Part shown: piece by piece, positions 21,676-22,425 of the stretch
Numbering within the stretch: position 1 is the stretch's first letter
Layout: the number at the start of each line of letters is the position of its first letter
NCBI GenBank assembly: GCA_910587305.1
Contig: CAJUKV010000049.1
Location: 1 to 22,425, forward strand
DNA: 22,425 nucleotides
Direction of reading: 5' to 3'
Origin: an uncultured Lachnospiraceae bacterium
GTDB taxonomy: Bacteria > Bacillota > Clostridia > Lachnospirales > Lachnospiraceae
Made by a program: the position numbers and the translations under genes
Notes under the pieces: generated by a model
Database searches by the model: none
The model's input: the letters and a program-made list of their open reading frames with translations, nothing else
Told to the model about the DNA's origin: nothing

Positions 21676-21971
21676 GGTTTTTGCACATCTTGCGTTTCCA
21701 GTAGAAATTAACTTCTAAACTACTTTTTGTAGTAAATAATATTGAAATGACGTTTGTTTACAGCTAAATAAATCAGTTTACAAGGTTAACAGTGGTTGTT
21801 TTTTAGAATTGTGGATGCACCCTTGCTGACCTGAGCGAAGACGAGAGGAACAGCCTTCTCACTGTCAGAAGTGTCAATTACATTGAAACGGATTTTTTGT
21901 AAAGTCTATTTCCTCCGGAAAGTGATTGCAGTATAATGGAGCCATTGAATATCGAAATGGAGGTAAAAGAC
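21676..21971. other. Divergent intergenic region between RiPP cluster and nucleoside phosphorylase
   Basis: About 295 bases without a gene. A TATAAT at 21932-21937 on the plus strand may serve the phosphorylase gene but lacks a clear -35. The stretch at 21704-21728 (ATTAACTTCTAAACTACTTT) resembles the first half of the two-hairpin leader repeat and may be a degenerate piece of it. Nothing else was recognised. Confidence 0.4.
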
Positions 21972-22425
21972 GTGGTATTAAAGAATAAATATCCTATATG
22001 TGAATTTGATACCGGTAAAAATCCGATTATTCAGGCAACGAATTTTTTGGCTAAAAGCCTTCCTGAAAAATGTGTGGTTACCTTTTTCAGGAAGGAATTG
22101 GAACAGTTTGTTTCGGAAAACAATCTTCCTGTCATTGGCTATCTTAATTCAGAAGTGCTTGATATACCGATTTATGAATATGGATATGGTACAGATAAGC
22201 TTTGTATTACAATGGCATTTTGTGGTGCGCCGGGTGCAGCTGTAGCGATTGAAGAACTTCATGCTATGGGATGTGAGAAATTTATAATCTGCGGGGGCGC
22301 AGGGGCATTGACAAAGGACAGTAAAGTGGGAGAAATCATTATCCCTGTTTCTGCGGTTAGAGATGAGGGGACATCCTATCATTATTTAGAGCCATCCCGT
22401 GAAGTGGAATGCCATAAAGAAACGG
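21972..22425 (+). CDS. Nucleoside phosphorylase (PNP/UDP family), C-terminus outside window
   Basis: 151 codons are visible. The segment MAFCGAPGAAVAIEELHAMG followed by KFIICGGAGALTKDSKVGE and IIIPVSAVRDEGTSYHYL is characteristic of uridine/purine nucleoside phosphorylases, which split nucleosides to base plus sugar-1-phosphate. I chose GTG 21972 because TGGAGGT lies eight bases upstream; ATG 21957 in the same frame would have no site. The first 60 residues are a less conserved cap (KSLPEKCVVTFFRKELEQF). It is divergent from the RiPP cluster and probably unrelated to it. The frame is open to the window end. Confidence 0.8.
   Translation, partial: MVLKNKYPICEFDTGKNPIIQATNFLAKSLPEKCVVTFFRKELEQFVSENNLPVIGYLNSEVLDIPIYEYGYGTDKLCITMAFCGAPGAAVAIEELHAMGCEKFIICGGAGALTKDSKVGEIIIPVSAVRDEGTSYHYLEPSREVECHKET

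Noticed and set aside
22000..22382. Plus-strand frame at 22000-22245 and minus-strand frame at 22149-22382
   Set aside because: Both are shadows of the nucleoside phosphorylase gene, whose frame is open to the window edge.

Overview
The window looks like an accessory stretch of a low-GC Gram-positive gut anaerobe, most likely a Lachnospiraceae/Clostridia genome (Blautia- or Ruminococcus-like). The reasons are strong AGGAGG-type ribosome sites, TTGACA/TATAAT promoters, and recognisable families such as DUF5107-TPR, EFR1-type flavodoxin-ferredoxin, AlbA_2/COG2865 and Rpn-type nuclease. No rRNA, tRNA, CRISPR array or intact insertion sequence is visible.

Layout, left to right. 1-900: small minus-strand accessory genes (55-aa protein, a frameshifted small protein, and the start of an Rpn-like nuclease). 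910-4880: a decaying carbohydrate locus with a DUF5107-TPR protein cut at both ends, an intact AraC regulator, an apparently internally deleted beta-galactosidase-like gene and a 26-codon remnant. 5030-8830: a lipoprotein, a membrane Ser/Thr kinase and a divergent XRE-type regulator. 8960-12750: redox and stress genes, namely EFR1 ferredoxin plus cupin, MarR plus flavodoxin, and a ClpP paralogue coupled to a truncated AraC protein. 12960-14470: an AlbA_2/HATPase-type regulator with a paired palindromic operator. 14760-16580: an intact OmpR-type two-component system ending in a strong terminator. 16725-18633: the ABC transporter that system presumably controlled, now broken in every gene. 18615-21675: an AT-rich, apparently intact RiPP cluster on the minus strand. 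21972 to the end: start of a nucleoside phosphorylase.

The most interesting part is the RiPP cluster. A canonical promoter drives a 43-codon precursor whose C-terminus is CYTDCSSDGCDSNSSW, in which each Cys starts a C-x2-(D/N) unit. A 20-bp hairpin follows, then a PqqD-like recognition protein, a radical SAM/SPASM maturase and a 332-aa protein with two Asp-rich motifs like those of class I isoprenoid synthases. A thioether-type peptide made next to a prenyl/terpene-synthase-fold protein is an unusual combination.

A second notable signal is a roughly 78-bp two-hairpin element in three copies. Each copy sits in the same orientation immediately before the start codon of an unrelated gene (kinase, AlbA_2 regulator, ABC ATPase) and supplies its Shine-Dalgarno sequence. 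The window also shows much reductive decay, with in-frame stops, frameshifts and internal deletions next to intact regulators.
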